From positions 1-64,000 of the forward strand of contig CANLWS010000016.1 of NCBI GenBank assembly GCA_947494925.1: a stretch of DNA of 64,000 bases, written 5' to 3'. The stretch's first letter is position 1; the number at the start of each line of letters is the position of its first letter. Below the pieces are notes generated by a model. It was not told where the DNA came from. It did no database searches and worked only from the letters and a program-made list of their open reading frames with translations. Both the position numbers and the translations under genes were made by a program. This DNA is from an uncultured Alteromonadaceae bacterium (lineage in GTDB: Bacteria > Pseudomonadota > Gammaproteobacteria > Enterobacterales > Alteromonadaceae). Positions 63,890 to 64,000 of the stretch are shown here, one piece after another.

Positions 63890-64000
63890 ATGCCTAAACT
63901 AATTCTGATCCTCGGTGACCAACTCAATTTGGCAATATCAAGTTTGCAACAGATTGATCGTGACGTGGACACCATATTGCTTGCTGAAGTGTGGGACGAA
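63890..64000 (+). CDS. cryptochrome/photolyase family protein (cut by window edge)
   Basis: The first 37 codons from ATG 63890 read MPKLILILGDQLNLAISS, then a DRDVDTILLAEVWDE segment. ILGDQL followed by a LLAEV strand is the typical start of the FeS bacterial cryptochrome / (6-4) photolyase-related family (PhrB-like), which repairs UV damage to DNA. The rest lies beyond the right edge, so the FAD and 4Fe-4S sites cannot be checked. No strong ribosome binding site is visible. Confidence 0.75.
   Translation, partial: MPKLILILGDQLNLAISSLQQIDRDVDTILLAEVWDE

Noticed and set aside
63720-63902. 60-codon plus-strand frame before the photolyase gene
   Set aside because: It overlaps the photolyase start, has no recognisable domain and odd composition; likely chance.

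Overview
The window looks like chromosome of a marine, heterotrophic gammaproteobacterium, most likely in the Alteromonadales. The reasons are three large TonB-dependent receptors of the Alteromonas type, a DUF3718-like small secreted protein at the left edge, initiator tRNAs of gammaproteobacterial type, moderate GC by eye, and many secreted or lipoprotein peptidases. No CRISPR array, rRNA operon, prophage or complete insertion sequence was seen.

Layout. 0-6.3 kb: ordinary genes (metallo-beta-lactamase fold hydrolase, LysR regulator, MaoC hydratase, an orphan TonB receptor, pterin dehydratase). 6.6-6.9 kb: two identical initiator tRNA-Met genes. 7-20 kb: a D-glutamate locus with dgcA, dgcN, a LysR regulator (dgcR), an NhaC-type transporter, a TonB receptor, an M14 zinc peptidase, an N-acyl-D-amino-acid deacylase and gamma-glutamyltransferase. 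The palindrome ATAAC-N5-GTTAT occurs in front of three of its transcription units and is a good candidate DgcR operator. 20.4-26.8 kb: a solute-binding-like protein, a YHYH / MORN-like / SCO1 trio, and a BaeSR-like two-component system divergent from a small secreted protein. 26.9-39.1 kb: a 4-hydroxyproline regulon with D-hydroxyproline oxidoreductase, deaminase, epimerase, semialdehyde dehydrogenase, a GntR regulator, and an operon of TonB receptor, DPP-IV-like peptidase and M24 prolidase. An identical 16-bp palindrome (ATATTGTATACAATAT) sits in front of both arms. 39.4-42.7 kb: two SDR genes and a D-serine dehydratase-like enzyme.

42.7-60.5 kb is the most striking part: a contiguous low-oxygen island. 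It encodes a FixL-like haem-PAS kinase, FixJ and a 4Fe-4S FNR, and has eight FNR-type boxes (three perfect, five with one mismatch), one in front of almost every transcription unit. The units encode an Acg-type nitroreductase (frameshifted in a C7 tract), a small coiled-coil protein and CDF transporter, an ABC exporter with adaptor, a cytochrome c lipoprotein with a CPA2 antiporter, an LdhA-like protein lacking its catalytic arginine, a universal stress protein, GlgC with an AMP-phosphorylase-type enzyme and a short PRPP synthase, and a rhodanese. 60.6-64 kb: a DUF6958-like protein, a secreted subtilisin, an unknown protein and the start of a photolyase-family gene.

Taken together the window combines import and breakdown of peptides rich in D-Glu or hydroxyproline with a self-contained oxygen-responsive island. 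All functional assignments come from reading motifs by eye; no database search was run.
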